A DNA stretch of 64,000 nt from Neisseria brasiliensis (GTDB lineage Bacteria; Pseudomonadota; Gammaproteobacteria; Burkholderiales; Neisseriaceae). The stretch spans positions 2,294,001 through 2,358,000 of the forward strand of contig NZ_CP046027.1 in the NCBI RefSeq assembly GCF_009671065.1, given 5' to 3'. Numbering within the stretch: position 1 is the first letter of the stretch; each line of letters begins with the position of its first letter. Shown here piece by piece: positions 42,149-50,473 of this stretch. The position numbers were made by a program, and so were the translations under genes. The notes beneath the pieces are model-generated. The model saw nothing but the letters and a program-made list of their open reading frames with translations, did no database searches and was not told the DNA's origin.

Positions 42149-42235
42149 GCCCAGGTGGCGGAATTGGTAGACGCGCTAGCTTCAGGTGCTAGTATCCTCA
42201 CGGGTGTGGAAGTTCGAGTCTTCTCCTGGGCACCA
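42149..42235 (+). tRNA. tRNA-Leu (CAG), copy 2
   Basis: Identical to copy 1 except for two bases in the variable arm, which change a G-C pair to A-U. 87 nt with encoded CCA, 30 bases after copy 1. Confidence 0.96.
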
Positions 42236-42239
42236 AACT

Positions 42240-42262
42240 TCCGGTTTGAAACCGGATTTTTT
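42240..42262 (+). terminator. Terminator after the tRNA-Leu pair
   Basis: TCCGGTTT and AAACCGGA form a 7-8 bp stem with a tiny loop, followed by six T. Confidence 0.8.
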
Positions 42263-42302
42263 ATTATTTGCGTGATGTGAATCGGCAAATAATCTATCTT
42301 AT

Positions 42303-42393
42303 AGAGGGGTGGATGAGTGGTTTAAGTCGCACGCCTGGAAAGTGTGTATACGTTAATAGCGTATCGAGGGTTCGAATCCCTTCCCCTCTGCCA
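42303..42393 (+). tRNA. tRNA-Ser (GGA)
   Basis: A 91-nt class II tRNA with encoded CCA. Acceptor AGAGGGG/CCCCTCT, anticodon GGA in the loop CTGGAAA, long variable arm with TATACGTTAATAGCGTAT pairing, T loop TTCGAAT. Reads UCC/UCU. Confidence 0.95.
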
Positions 42394-42400
42394 CGAATAT

Positions 42401-42433
42401 AAATCCCAAGTCATGAATGACTTGGGATTTTTT
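42401..42433 (+). terminator. Terminator after tRNA-Ser
   Basis: A 14-bp perfect stem (42401-42414 with 42417-42430) followed by T residues. Confidence 0.88.
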
Positions 42434-42552
42434 ATTATTCATGTCCAGTATTTTTAAAAAATATTTGAAAATTACGCTTATTTTTAATTACTTATTTCAT
42501 TTATTCAACGCTATACAAAGCGGCTGAAACGGTGTATCCTTGCACTTATCTA

Positions 42553-42573
42553 ATACATTCATAAAATATGTAT
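42553..42573 (+). promoter_or_regulatory. Possible NsrR operator upstream of the dnrN-like gene
   Basis: ATACAT-N9-ATGTAT, a perfect inverted repeat with an AT-rich centre, 51 bases before the gene start. NsrR is known to repress dnrN in gonococcus; the site assignment is inference. Confidence 0.45.
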
Positions 42574-42623
42574 CTTTAAAAAAGGCCGTCTGAAAGCCTT
42601 TCATCAACACAAGGAACCTGACC

Positions 42624-43097
42624 ATGACCGATTTTACCGTTTGGGAAACTGCGCCTTTTAATGCCACCATCGACCATATTTTGCAGCGTTACCATAATGT
42701 GCATCGCGCGCAATTTGATGAGCTGGTGCCGTTAGCGCAAAAAGTGGCAACAGTGCATGCCGATACTTTTCCGGCTGAAATTGCCGAGTTGCTGGCCTAT
42801 ATGCAAAATGAATTATTGAGCCACATGATGAAGGAAGAACGTATGCTGTTTCCGATGGTGAATCAGGGCGTGGGGCGTGGTGCGGCAATGCCGATTAGTG
42901 TGATGATGCACGAACATGAAGAACACGATAAAGCCATCGAACGCCTGCGCAAATTGACCAACAATTTTGAAATTCCGGAAAATGCTTGTGGCAGCTGGAC
43001 GCGCTTGTACCGCTTAGCAGAAGAAATGGTCAATGATTTGACCGACCATATCCATTTGGAAAACGAAGTATTTTTCCCTCGTGTGTTGGCTTCTTAA
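42624..43097 (+). CDS. dnrN: DnrN/ScdA-type di-iron (hemerythrin-like) repair protein
   Basis: A 157-residue hemerythrin-fold protein. Conserved ligands are seen in IDHILQRYHNVH, LLSHMMKEERMLFP, MMHEHEEHDK and DHIHLENEVFFPRV. It matches the C-terminal part of YtfE/ScdA proteins, which repair iron-sulfur clusters damaged by nitric oxide or oxygen, but lacks the N-terminal ScdA_N domain with its Cys pair. Neisserial DnrN is NsrR-controlled, and a possible operator lies upstream. Monocistronic, closed by a DUS hairpin. Confidence 0.87.
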   Translation: MTDFTVWETAPFNATIDHILQRYHNVHRAQFDELVPLAQKVATVHADTFPAEIAELLAYMQNELLSHMMKEERMLFPMVNQGVGRGAAMPISVMMHEHEEHDKAIERLRKLTNNFEIPENACGSWTRLYRLAEEMVNDLTDHIHLENEVFFPRVLAS

Positions 43098-43118
43098 GCT
43101 GCCTTTATCAAACTAAAA

Positions 43119-43146
43119 ATGCCGTCTGAACGTTTTCAGACGGCAT
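43119..43146. terminator. DUS inverted pair (ATGCCGTCTGAA type) between convergent genes
   Basis: Inverted copies at 43119-43130 and 43135-43146 between dnrN and the dus gene; a further half copy (TTCAGACGGCCT) overlaps the dus stop. Confidence 0.75.
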
Positions 43147-43150
43147 TTTT

Positions 43151-44119
43151 TCAGACGGCCTGTTGCTCTGCTTCAAAGGCCAACAACACTTGTTTGACCT
43201 CATCCGCTTCTTTCAAAGTTCGCACCCGCTCAAACAAATCTTGCGCTTGCGGAAATTCTTTTTTCATCATGCCGAGCCATTGTTTCAAACGCGCCACGGG
43301 GTATTTGTTGTTGGCTTCTTTGGCAACACACAAATCAAAGAAGAGATTAATCCAACTGGCGATTTCGGCAAAATCGGTGGGCTTTACCGTTTCACCATAC
43401 TCGTATTGTTTGATTTGTCGTGCCAAATCCGGCCGAATGACCGCACCGCGTCCCAACATCACGCTGTCGCAACCGCTGACTTCTTTAATTGCTAAATAGT
43501 CTTCCAGCGTGAACACATCGCCGTTTGCCGTGACCGGAATCGAGACTGCATCACGGATTTTGCGTACCCAATCCCAGTGCGCCGGCGGTTCGTAACCTTC
43601 AACTTTGGTGCGGGCATGTACGGTCAACCCGCATGCGCCGCCTTCGGCAATCGCGGCGGCGCATTCTAAAGCCAAATCGGTATTTTCAAAGCCCAAGCGC
43701 ATTTTGCCGGTTAGCGGAATATGTTCGGGCAGGCGGCTGCGCAGGGTTTTGACGATGTGGTGAATCAATTCCGGCTCTTTCAGCAAAACCGCACCGCCTT
43801 TGTGTTTGTTGACGGTGGGGGCGGGGCAGCCGAAGTTTAAATCGATTTTGTCGGCACCAAAGCGCACGGCTTCCAAAGCATTGACGGCCATATTGTCGGC
43901 ATCGCTGCCTAAGAGTTGCACGGTGCACGGTGTGCCGGCAAAAGTTTGGTTACCGTTGGCAATTTCCGGCACATATTTCAGCCATGTGGCGCGGGAATGC
44001 ACGGTGTGGGTGATGCGCACAAATTCGCTGACACACTCGTCGTAACCGCCGATACGCGTTAACAAATCACGCATCACGTCGTCGCATAATCCTTGCATAG
44101 GGGCGAGCAGCAATCGCAT
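43151..44119 (-). CDS. dusC: tRNA-dihydrouridine synthase, DusC type
   Basis: A 322-residue flavoenzyme that reduces uridine to dihydrouridine in the tRNA D loop. The N-terminus MRLLLAPMQGLCD and the catalytic Cys in LNFGCPAPTVNKHKGGAVLL are typical; GLTVHARTKVEGYEPPAHW and VTANGDVFT bind FMN. MQG and the overall form point to DusC (U16) rather than DusA or DusB. ATG 44119 is preferred; the in-frame extension upstream runs through a DUS and the divergent gene's leader. Confidence 0.92.
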   Translation of the reverse strand: MRLLLAPMQGLCDDVMRDLLTRIGGYDECVSEFVRITHTVHSRATWLKYVPEIANGNQTFAGTPCTVQLLGSDADNMAVNALEAVRFGADKIDLNFGCPAPTVNKHKGGAVLLKEPELIHHIVKTLRSRLPEHIPLTGKMRLGFENTDLALECAAAIAEGGACGLTVHARTKVEGYEPPAHWDWVRKIRDAVSIPVTANGDVFTLEDYLAIKEVSGCDSVMLGRGAVIRPDLARQIKQYEYGETVKPTDFAEIASWINLFFDLCVAKEANNKYPVARLKQWLGMMKKEFPQAQDLFERVRTLKEADEVKQVLLAFEAEQQAV

Positions 44120-44211
44120 AGTCAATAGGCCGTCTGAAAAATGAAATGCGTATTGTAGCGGTATATCGGGTAAAATACAGCCGTTTAAGATATTTTTCAG
44201 ACGGCCTGACC

Positions 44212-45777
44212 ATGATAAACACAAGAATTCCAGCAACTGCCGCCATGTTGGTAAAAAATTCCGAACGCTATTTGGTGGAAGTGCTGACCGCGCTGGGCGA
44301 TTTTGATGAAGTTTTGCTGCTCGATAATGGCTCGACTGACCGCACATTCGAGATTGCCGCGCAATTTAAAAATGTCAGCTATTTCAAGCATGATTTTATC
44401 GGTTTCGGCCCCATGAAAAACATGGCTGCTCGTTTGGCGCAAAACGATTGGATTTTCAGTATCGACAGCGACGAAGTGCCCGATGCGGAATTAATCGACA
44501 GTATTCGCGCCGCAGTGTCGGAAAATGACCCACAAAGTATTTATACCTTGTCCCGCCTGAATCATTACAACGGCCGTTTGATTAAAGGTTGCGGCTGGTA
44601 TCCGGATATTCTGCCGCGCCTTTATCATCGTCGTTTTACCCGCTTTTCCGACCGTCAAGTGCATGAATCTTTGATGATTCCCAAAGATGCGCAAAGCTAT
44701 TCTTTATCAGGCCGTCTGAAACATTATTCTTTTGAAAACGCAGAAGGCTTGATTCAAAAAATGCAGCAATATTCTTCGCTGTATGCCGATGAAAACCGCT
44801 TTAAAAAGAAAACTTCACCAGCCAAAGCTTTGCTGCACGGCGGCGTGTCGTTTATTAAAAATTATTTCCTGAAACGCGGTTTTGCCTATGGTTCAGACGG
44901 CCTCACCATTTCAGTGGCTAACGCGCAAGGTTCTTACTATAAATATGTGAAGTTGCATGAGCGTAACCAAAATCTGAAAGTATCGCTGATTATTACCACC
45001 TATAACCGGCCGGATGCGCTTGCATTTGTGTTGCAATCGGCTTTGTCGCAAACTCGTTTGCCTGATGAAATTATTGTAGCCGATGACGGTTCAACCCGCA
45101 AAACGGCAGATGTGATTCAATACGTTAACCGGCAAAGTCCGGTGCCGGTGAAGCATTCTTGGCGGCCTGATGATGGTTTTCGTGCCGCAGAATCGCGCAA
45201 TCGTGCATTGGCGATGGCAAAAGGCGATTATATTGTGCTGATTGATGGCGATATGTTGCTGGATGCATCATTTATTGCCGATCATTTAAAATTGGCACTC
45301 AAAGGCCGTTTGGTACAAGGTTCACGCGTGATTTTGACTGAAGCGCGCACGCAAGAAATTTTGGCTTCCGAACAATTGCCGAATCTTTCTGTGTTTGATT
45401 CAGGCATTGAGAAACGCCTTTCTGCTTTAAGATGCCGTTGTTTGTCTGCATTGGTCGGTAAAAACGGCAGCCAAAACCACCGTGGCATCAAAACCTGCAA
45501 CATGAGCTTTTTCCGCGAAGATGCCTTAGCTGTAAACGGCTTTAATAACTGGTTTGTCGGCTGGGGGCGCGAAGACAGCGAGTTTGTTGCCCGCTGCTAC
45601 CACAATGGTATGAAACGCCACAATCTTAAATTCGCCGGCATTGCGTATCACTTGTGGCATCACGAAGCCGAACGCGATTCTCTGCCACAAAATGATGCGC
45701 TTTTAGAGCGTACTTTAGAAACGCAGCAAATCCGTTGCGAAAGCGGTGTGAATATGTTTTTGAAGGAAAACAGCTAA
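44212..45777 (+). CDS. Two-domain glycosyltransferase (LgtF/WaaE-like N-half fused to GT2 C-half)
   Basis: A 521-residue protein with two GT-A type glycosyltransferase domains. Residues 1-255 resemble WaaE/LgtF beta-glucosyltransferases of LPS cores: TAAMLVKNSERYLVEVL, LLLDNGSTDRT, FSIDSDEVPDAEL. Residues about 262-521 form a second GT2 domain: SLIITTYNRPDALAFVLQSA, IIVADDGSTRKT, VLIDGDMLLD, and GWGREDSEFVARCYHNGMKR, as in glycosyltransferases with a galactosyltransferase-like C-terminal part. It probably adds two sugars to lipooligosaccharide core; donors are unknown. A DUS lies in the short leader and two more lie inside the gene. Divergent from dus. Confidence 0.83.
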   Translation: MINTRIPATAAMLVKNSERYLVEVLTALGDFDEVLLLDNGSTDRTFEIAAQFKNVSYFKHDFIGFGPMKNMAARLAQNDWIFSIDSDEVPDAELIDSIRAAVSENDPQSIYTLSRLNHYNGRLIKGCGWYPDILPRLYHRRFTRFSDRQVHESLMIPKDAQSYSLSGRLKHYSFENAEGLIQKMQQYSSLYADENRFKKKTSPAKALLHGGVSFIKNYFLKRGFAYGSDGLTISVANAQGSYYKYVKLHERNQNLKVSLIITTYNRPDALAFVLQSALSQTRLPDEIIVADDGSTRKTADVIQYVNRQSPVPVKHSWRPDDGFRAAESRNRALAMAKGDYIVLIDGDMLLDASFIADHLKLALKGRLVQGSRVILTEARTQEILASEQLPNLSVFDSGIEKRLSALRCRCLSALVGKNGSQNHRGIKTCNMSFFREDALAVNGFNNWFVGWGREDSEFVARCYHNGMKRHNLKFAGIAYHLWHHEAERDSLPQNDALLERTLETQQIRCESGVNMFLKENS

Positions 45778-45787
45778 TCTAAATGAT

Positions 45788-45819
45788 AGGCCGTCTGAAA
45801 AATGCTTTTCAGACGGCCT
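45788..45819 (+). terminator. DUS inverted pair
   Basis: Inverted DUS copies at 45788-45799 and 45808-45819 followed by a T tract, ten bases after the glycosyltransferase stop. Confidence 0.78.
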
Positions 45820-45934
45820 TTTTAATACAACAGATTACGCTTAAGTCAAAAATCAAACAGTTTGTCATCATAATTTAGTTTACCTTCTTACATATAGCTA
45901 AAATGTCAAAACAATATCAATAAGAAAACGCCAC

Positions 45935-47341
45935 ATGACACAGACAACCGAAAATCTTTATCAACAAGCCCATCAATTTTTGTTGCAATCGCCGCCGGAC
46001 TACGCGCAAGCAGCGCAATTATTGCAGCTCGCTGCCAAATCCGGCCACAGCGAAGCGGCTTTTCAGCTCACTGCCTGCCTGATTAACGGCCATGGCATTG
46101 CAGTGGACTTTGCCGCCGGTGTTGAGTATTTAAAGCAAGCGGCCAGAGCGGGGCATGTGTATGCCCGTTATAATCTGCTGCAATTGCAAGAATCGGAAAA
46201 TGCGGATATTCAAACCCTTCTGCCACACTATATCGAATTGGCCGAACAAGGTTTGGTGCATGCGCAATTGCGCTTGATGCGTGCATTTAACGAGATGGGG
46301 CAAGCCCAGCAGGCATTGCTGTGGGCAAATAAAGCAGCGGAGCAAAACCATCCGCAGGCACAATATTTTGTGGCGCAATATCACCAATATGCTGCCGAAC
46401 CTGATTTATATAAAGCGCATCAGCTTTACCGTTTGGCTGCCGAGCAAGGTTTTGTCGCGGCGCATTGGCAGCTTGGGCTGCAATACAAGTTGGCACAAGG
46501 TGTGGCAAAAGATTTAACGCAAGCAAGGGCGCATTTGCAGGTTGCCGCACAACACGGCATTGCGCCTGCACAAACCGCATTGGCTGAGATTTTGTTGCCG
46601 CAAAACAGTGTCGAAGCCTTGACTTGGTTTCAGACGGCCGCTGAAAACGGCGATAACGATGCCCATGCTGCTTTAGCAGAAATTTATCTTTTGGGTCAAG
46701 ATGTTGAGCGCGATCCGCAAAAAGCGCAGCATCATGCTGAACAAGCCGCTGCCAACAATCACCCGCAAGCTTTACGTTTATTGGGTGATATTTACCGCTA
46801 TGGGTTGGGCGTGGCTGCGCAACCGCAAAAAGCTCGTGAATATTATCGAAAAGCGGCGGATTTGGGCGACATCTCAGCGCATCAAAAATTATTGTCCGAC
46901 AGCGCCTTGAACGACCATCAGCATTATGAAGCAGCCAAACAAACTGCTTTACAACGCCAGCAAGCAGAAAGCCTTTATCAAAAAGCCTTTGCCGCGCATT
47001 ATGGTTTACAGCGCAGCCAAAGCTATGCCGAAGCCTTACCACTTTACCTCCAAGTAGCCGAATTAGGGCATACCAAAGCCAAAACCAATTTGGGCATGAT
47101 GTATTACAGCGGTCAGGGCGTTGCGAATGATTTCAGCCAAGCCGCGCAATGGTTTGAATCTGCTGCCGAACAGCAAGATACGATGGCGCAATACAATTTA
47201 GCTTGTCTCTATTTTCATGGCATGGGCGTGCCGAAAAATCCTGCAAAAGCCTGTAAATGGCTGCAACAAGCGATTGACAATGGCCATGAGCAAGCCGATG
47301 TGTTGAAAACATTGTTGGCACAATGGCAACAGGCCGTCTGA
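45935..47341 (+). CDS. Sel1-repeat (TPR-like) protein
   Basis: A 468-residue cytoplasmic protein made almost wholly of Sel1-like helical repeats, about ten to eleven, with units such as AAEQGFVAAHWQLGLQYKLAQG, AAQHGIAPAQTALAEIL and YYSGQGVANDFSQAAQWFESAAEQ. No signal peptide or catalytic domain. Sel1 arrays usually mediate protein contacts. The last 12 bases include a DUS, so the uptake sequence codes the C-terminal residues. The gap of about 120 bases to trmB holds two more DUS copies. Confidence 0.82.
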   Translation: MTQTTENLYQQAHQFLLQSPPDYAQAAQLLQLAAKSGHSEAAFQLTACLINGHGIAVDFAAGVEYLKQAARAGHVYARYNLLQLQESENADIQTLLPHYIELAEQGLVHAQLRLMRAFNEMGQAQQALLWANKAAEQNHPQAQYFVAQYHQYAAEPDLYKAHQLYRLAAEQGFVAAHWQLGLQYKLAQGVAKDLTQARAHLQVAAQHGIAPAQTALAEILLPQNSVEALTWFQTAAENGDNDAHAALAEIYLLGQDVERDPQKAQHHAEQAAANNHPQALRLLGDIYRYGLGVAAQPQKAREYYRKAADLGDISAHQKLLSDSALNDHQHYEAAKQTALQRQQAESLYQKAFAAHYGLQRSQSYAEALPLYLQVAELGHTKAKTNLGMMYYSGQGVANDFSQAAQWFESAAEQQDTMAQYNLACLYFHGMGVPKNPAKACKWLQQAIDNGHEQADVLKTLLAQWQQAV

Positions 47342-47460
47342 ACGCATAAGCCCAAAGAAAAGGCCGTCTGAACAAGCATAATCAGGTATAATTACGCACC
47401 ATATTCCAAGCTGTTTGTTTCAGACGGCCTTTTTATCTTGATTGTAAAGATTTAACCAGC

Positions 47461-48177
47461 ATGACAGATTCCACTCAAAATCACGAAGAAAACCAAGTGC
47501 CTGCCGAGCATTTGCGTTCTATCCGCAGCTTTGTTTTGCGTCAAGGTCATATGACTGCAGCGCAACAGCGCGCCATCGATACCATGTGGCCGCAATTCGG
47601 TGTCGACTATCAAGATGCCATTATTGATTTAAACCAACATTTCGGCCGCGACAATCCTAAAGTTTTGGAAATCGGCTTCGGCATGGGTACGGCTACGGTC
47701 GAGATTGCCAAGCGTTTGCCGGAAACGGATTTTCTAGCAATTGACGTACATGGTCCTGGTGTCGGCAATATTTTGAAACTGATTGAAGAAGAGCAAGTCG
47801 GCAACATTCGCGTGATGCGCCATGATGCTGTGGAAGTGGTTGAAAATATGCTGGCTGATGGCGCATTATCAGGTATTCACATCTTTTTCCCTGACCCGTG
47901 GCACAAAAAACGCCACCACAAACGCCGTTTGGTGCAAACACATTTTGTTGAAAAACTATTGCCTAAATTAGCTATCGGCGGCTACATCCACATGGCGACC
48001 GACTGGGAAGAATATGCTGTGCAAATGCTGGAAGTATTAAGCGGTTTCGACAGCCTGCAAAACACGGCTGAAGATTACGCGCCGACACCGGATTACCGCC
48101 CGGAAACCAAATTTGAAGCCCGCGGCAAACGCTTAGGGCATGGTGTTTGGGATTTGGTGTTCAAGCGCATTAAATAA
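47461..48177 (+). CDS. trmB: tRNA (guanine-N7-)-methyltransferase TrmB
   Basis: A 238-residue enzyme that methylates G46 of tRNA. RSFVLRQGHMTAAQQRA, SAM-binding VLEIGFGMGTATVEIAK, and the catalytic/tRNA block FPDPWHKKRHHKRRLVQ are diagnostic. Full length for the family. Its DUS terminator (from 48195) has been split by an IS1016-like element. Confidence 0.96.
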   Translation: MTDSTQNHEENQVPAEHLRSIRSFVLRQGHMTAAQQRAIDTMWPQFGVDYQDAIIDLNQHFGRDNPKVLEIGFGMGTATVEIAKRLPETDFLAIDVHGPGVGNILKLIEEEQVGNIRVMRHDAVEVVENMLADGALSGIHIFFPDPWHKKRHHKRRLVQTHFVEKLLPKLAIGGYIHMATDWEEYAVQMLEVLSGFDSLQNTAEDYAPTPDYRPETKFEARGKRLGHGVWDLVFKRIK

Positions 48178-48207
48178 AATATAAAAAGATAAAAAGGCCG
48201 TCTGAAA

Positions 48208-48966
48208 TAAATATGGGGCTTAGGAAGCAAAAATATTAAATTGGGTTATTTCGAAGCATCTTCATTAATATTTTACCTAAATCTTCATGCCGGTGGTTAA
48301 ACCTAAACTCCGTTTCTTTGAGATGCAGATAAAACATCTCTTTGGAAATACCATGAAATTTAGCCAAACGCCCCTTAGCATAACTCCAAAAAGATTCAAT
48401 ACCATTGATATGTTACTTTCCTCGAGCAAACTCATTGGAACCATGATGGATACGGTAATGCTTCTCATAGCCCATATCGACAAGACCGTCATATGCTTTC
48501 CAGCCGTCAGTATTGATTTCACTGTCAGCAGATATGTGACCGCGTATGACCTTGATTAGTGAGGCTTTCGAAGCGTCGGGAACGATTTCCGTATAGACCA
48601 CGCCATTGCGTTTCAGTATGCCAAATACGATGGTTTTACCTGACGCTCCGCGACCGCGCTTACCCCTGATACGTCGCGCACCAAAGTAAGATTCATCTAA
48701 TTCGACCACACCGGACAGTGGTGAGCTTTGTTCGCACAGAGCAGCAATCCTGTGTCTGATTTTCAGGAAAATAGGATTGATACTGCGTACACTAATGCCG
48801 GTCATTTTAGCAGTATCGGAAGCGGTCAAATCAAGAGCGAAACAGCGGATTATTTCTCTAAACTTTTGCTCTGAAATTTTGCTGAACTTTTGATACTTAT
48901 TTTTTAGTTTCATATTAGGAGCTTATCAGGTTTTTTGATGATTTTGCTTCCTAAGCCCCTAAATAT
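48208..48966 (-). mobile_element. IS1016-like insertion sequence (IS1595 family), inactivated
   Basis: Inverted ends GGGGCTTAGGAAGCAAAA at 48215-48232 and its complement ending at 48959, flanked by a 7-bp direct repeat TAAATAT (48208-48214 and 48960-48966). The element itself is 745 bp (48215-48959). It sits in the loop of an inverted DUS pair (from 48195 on the left to 48978 on the right). The transposase has an internal stop. Confidence 0.85.
48236..48913 (-). pseudogene. IS1016-like transposase with premature stop
   Basis: The frame starts at ATG 48913 and would run to 48236 (about 225 codons) but is cut by an in-frame TAA at 48413-48415. Before the stop: MTGISVRSINPIFLKIRHRI, VELDESYFGARRIRGKRGRG and INTDGWKAYDGLVDMGYEKH; directly after it, HINGIESFWSYAKGRLAKFH and HLKETEFRFNHRH, the rest of the DDE domain. 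The stop replaces a conserved position just before HINGIESFW, so the protein is truncated inside its catalytic core. A single nonsense change explains it; no frameshift is needed. Confidence 0.85.
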
Positions 48967-49004
48967 TTTCAGACGGCCTTTTTATATTGATAAAACTCAC
49001 CAAA

Positions 49005-49655
49005 TCAACGTAATTCGCGTGAGTCTTTCCAACCATCGCTGGTTTTAACCAATGTGGCTGTCTGCACACGCACTTCATCCAATGGCAATTTGGCATTGCC
49101 ACCGGCTTTCAATAAATTACCGATCCATTTTTCCGGCACAAATTTTGCTTCGTAAGAAACACGCGAAACAGTCATGCCGTTGGATGGGCTAGGCTCGGTG
49201 TACCAATTGATTTTATTGACTTCTTGATGGCCGATGCAGAAATGCGGCATTTTTTCTTTGGCGCGGGTTTGTTTTTCGCCTTTTTCAGTCAGCTTATAAA
49301 CCAATACTTTGACAGTTTCATCGCTATTGGCAGCAACCGGCATGGTTTCTTTAGATTTTTCGTAGAAATCTTCTTTTTCCAGAATACTCAATTGCTTCAA
49401 TGCAGTTTTGTTGATGTCGTTGCCTTTACGGTCTTTTTCCGCCAACTTGATTTCAGGCGTACCAATCGGCACTTGCGTGAAGCTGTCGTTGCCGCGCGGA
49501 TTTTGCACATTCAAAACCAAAGGCAGGCAAATACCTTGATTTTTGGCATATTGATTGATGGTTTTTTCAAATAAAGAATTGCTCGGTTTTTCGTCTGAAC
49601 AGCCGGCCATAAGCACAGCAGCGGCAATTAAAGAAAGCGTGACGGTTTTTTTCAT
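49005..49655 (-). CDS. Putative lipoprotein, unknown function
   Basis: A 216-residue protein with a lipoprotein signal (AVLMAGC, Cys at residue 19). The mature part has only two cysteines (GICLPL and HFCIGH), enough for one disulfide, and a mix of strands and charged helices. No recognised domain. It is probably exported and membrane-anchored. The ribosome site GGAGCGACCCG precedes ATG 49655. The nearest downstream structure is the DUS arm left by the IS insertion. Confidence 0.72.
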   Translation of the reverse strand: MKKTVTLSLIAAAVLMAGCSDEKPSNSLFEKTINQYAKNQGICLPLVLNVQNPRGNDSFTQVPIGTPEIKLAEKDRKGNDINKTALKQLSILEKEDFYEKSKETMPVAANSDETVKVLVYKLTEKGEKQTRAKEKMPHFCIGHQEVNKINWYTEPSPSNGMTVSRVSYEAKFVPEKWIGNLLKAGGNAKLPLDEVRVQTATLVKTSDGWKDSRELR

Positions 49656-49787
49656 CGGGTCGCTCCGTAATGATGTCGTGTGTCGGAATATCGGCCAAAG
49701 CCATTGTTGTTTATTCTACCGTATTTTGTGGCAAACTGTACAAGCTCTCGGTAGAATGGCAGGGCAAAAATCAATGAAAGGCTGAAC

Positions 49788-50135
49788 ATGATTAAATTAT
49801 ATGGTATTCCGAATTGCGACACAGTTAAAAAAGCCCGCGTATGGCTGGCGGATAACGGTGTAGAAGCCGAGTTTGTCGATTTCAAAAAATCACCGCCGAC
49901 ACCTGAATTGATCACGGCATGGTTGTCACAAATCCCCTTAGAAAACTTGTTGAACAAACGCGGCACAACATGGCGTAAATTAGATGAGCAAACGCAGGCA
50001 CAAGCCGCCGAGCAGGAAGGTGCTGTCCGCATTATGGTTGACAATCCAAGCGTGATTAAACGCCCAGTATTGGATAAAGACGGCCAATTTTATGTTGGCT
50101 TTTCGGCCGAGCATTATCAGCAGATTTTTGGCTGA
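49788..50135 (+). CDS. ArsC/Spx-family protein (YffB-like)
   Basis: A 115-residue thioredoxin-fold protein with the single-Cys motif GIPNCDTVKKARVWL, WRKLDEQTQ and NPSVIKRPVL. It has the YffB pattern rather than a true arsenate reductase or Spx CXXC pattern. The only cysteine is Cys10. Biochemical role unclear; YffB-type proteins may act in glutathione-dependent thiol chemistry. A single DUS-like half copy follows its stop. Confidence 0.85.
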   Translation: MIKLYGIPNCDTVKKARVWLADNGVEAEFVDFKKSPPTPELITAWLSQIPLENLLNKRGTTWRKLDEQTQAQAAEQEGAVRIMVDNPSVIKRPVLDKDGQFYVGFSAEHYQQIFG

Positions 50136-50473
50136 TTAAGTTTCAGACGGCCTTTGATTTGAGTCAAACGATATGCACGATTTCGCTATTGAATAGGGCC
50201 ATTTATTTAAAGCGTATGATGGATAAAATTAAATCGTGATTTAAATTTTGTTCTCATTAAATCAATTGGATAAGTATGGTTATCTCATCAAATCCGCATA
50301 ATAGGCAAATGGCCGTCTGAAACGATTGTCAATATTGTAATGAAAAGCTATCGGCAGCCACTAGGCATGGGCTATGAGTTGCAGTATGATGTTTGGCGAT
50401 GTAAAAGAATTTTAAAAAAAATTTCCTGTTAAGTCAGGCTGTTTGATATTTTACCTTAATCGGAGCAGGCATT
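50136..50473 (+). other. AT-rich leader of the amylosucrase gene
   Basis: No gene seen in these 338 bases. They hold a half DUS at 50141-50152, one DUS at about 50311 and AT-rich stretches that may contain the promoter. GGAGCAGGC sits just before the amylosucrase ATG. Confidence 0.4.

Noticed and set aside
42032..42235. Tandem tRNA-Leu as an integration (att) duplication
   Set aside because: Only 30 bases of spacer separate the copies, with no integrase or foreign DNA between them; simple tandem duplication fits.
46287..47042. A 251-codon minus-strand frame opposite the Sel1-repeat gene
   Set aside because: Antisense of a repetitive helical protein gene; long antisense frames are expected from its biased codon use.
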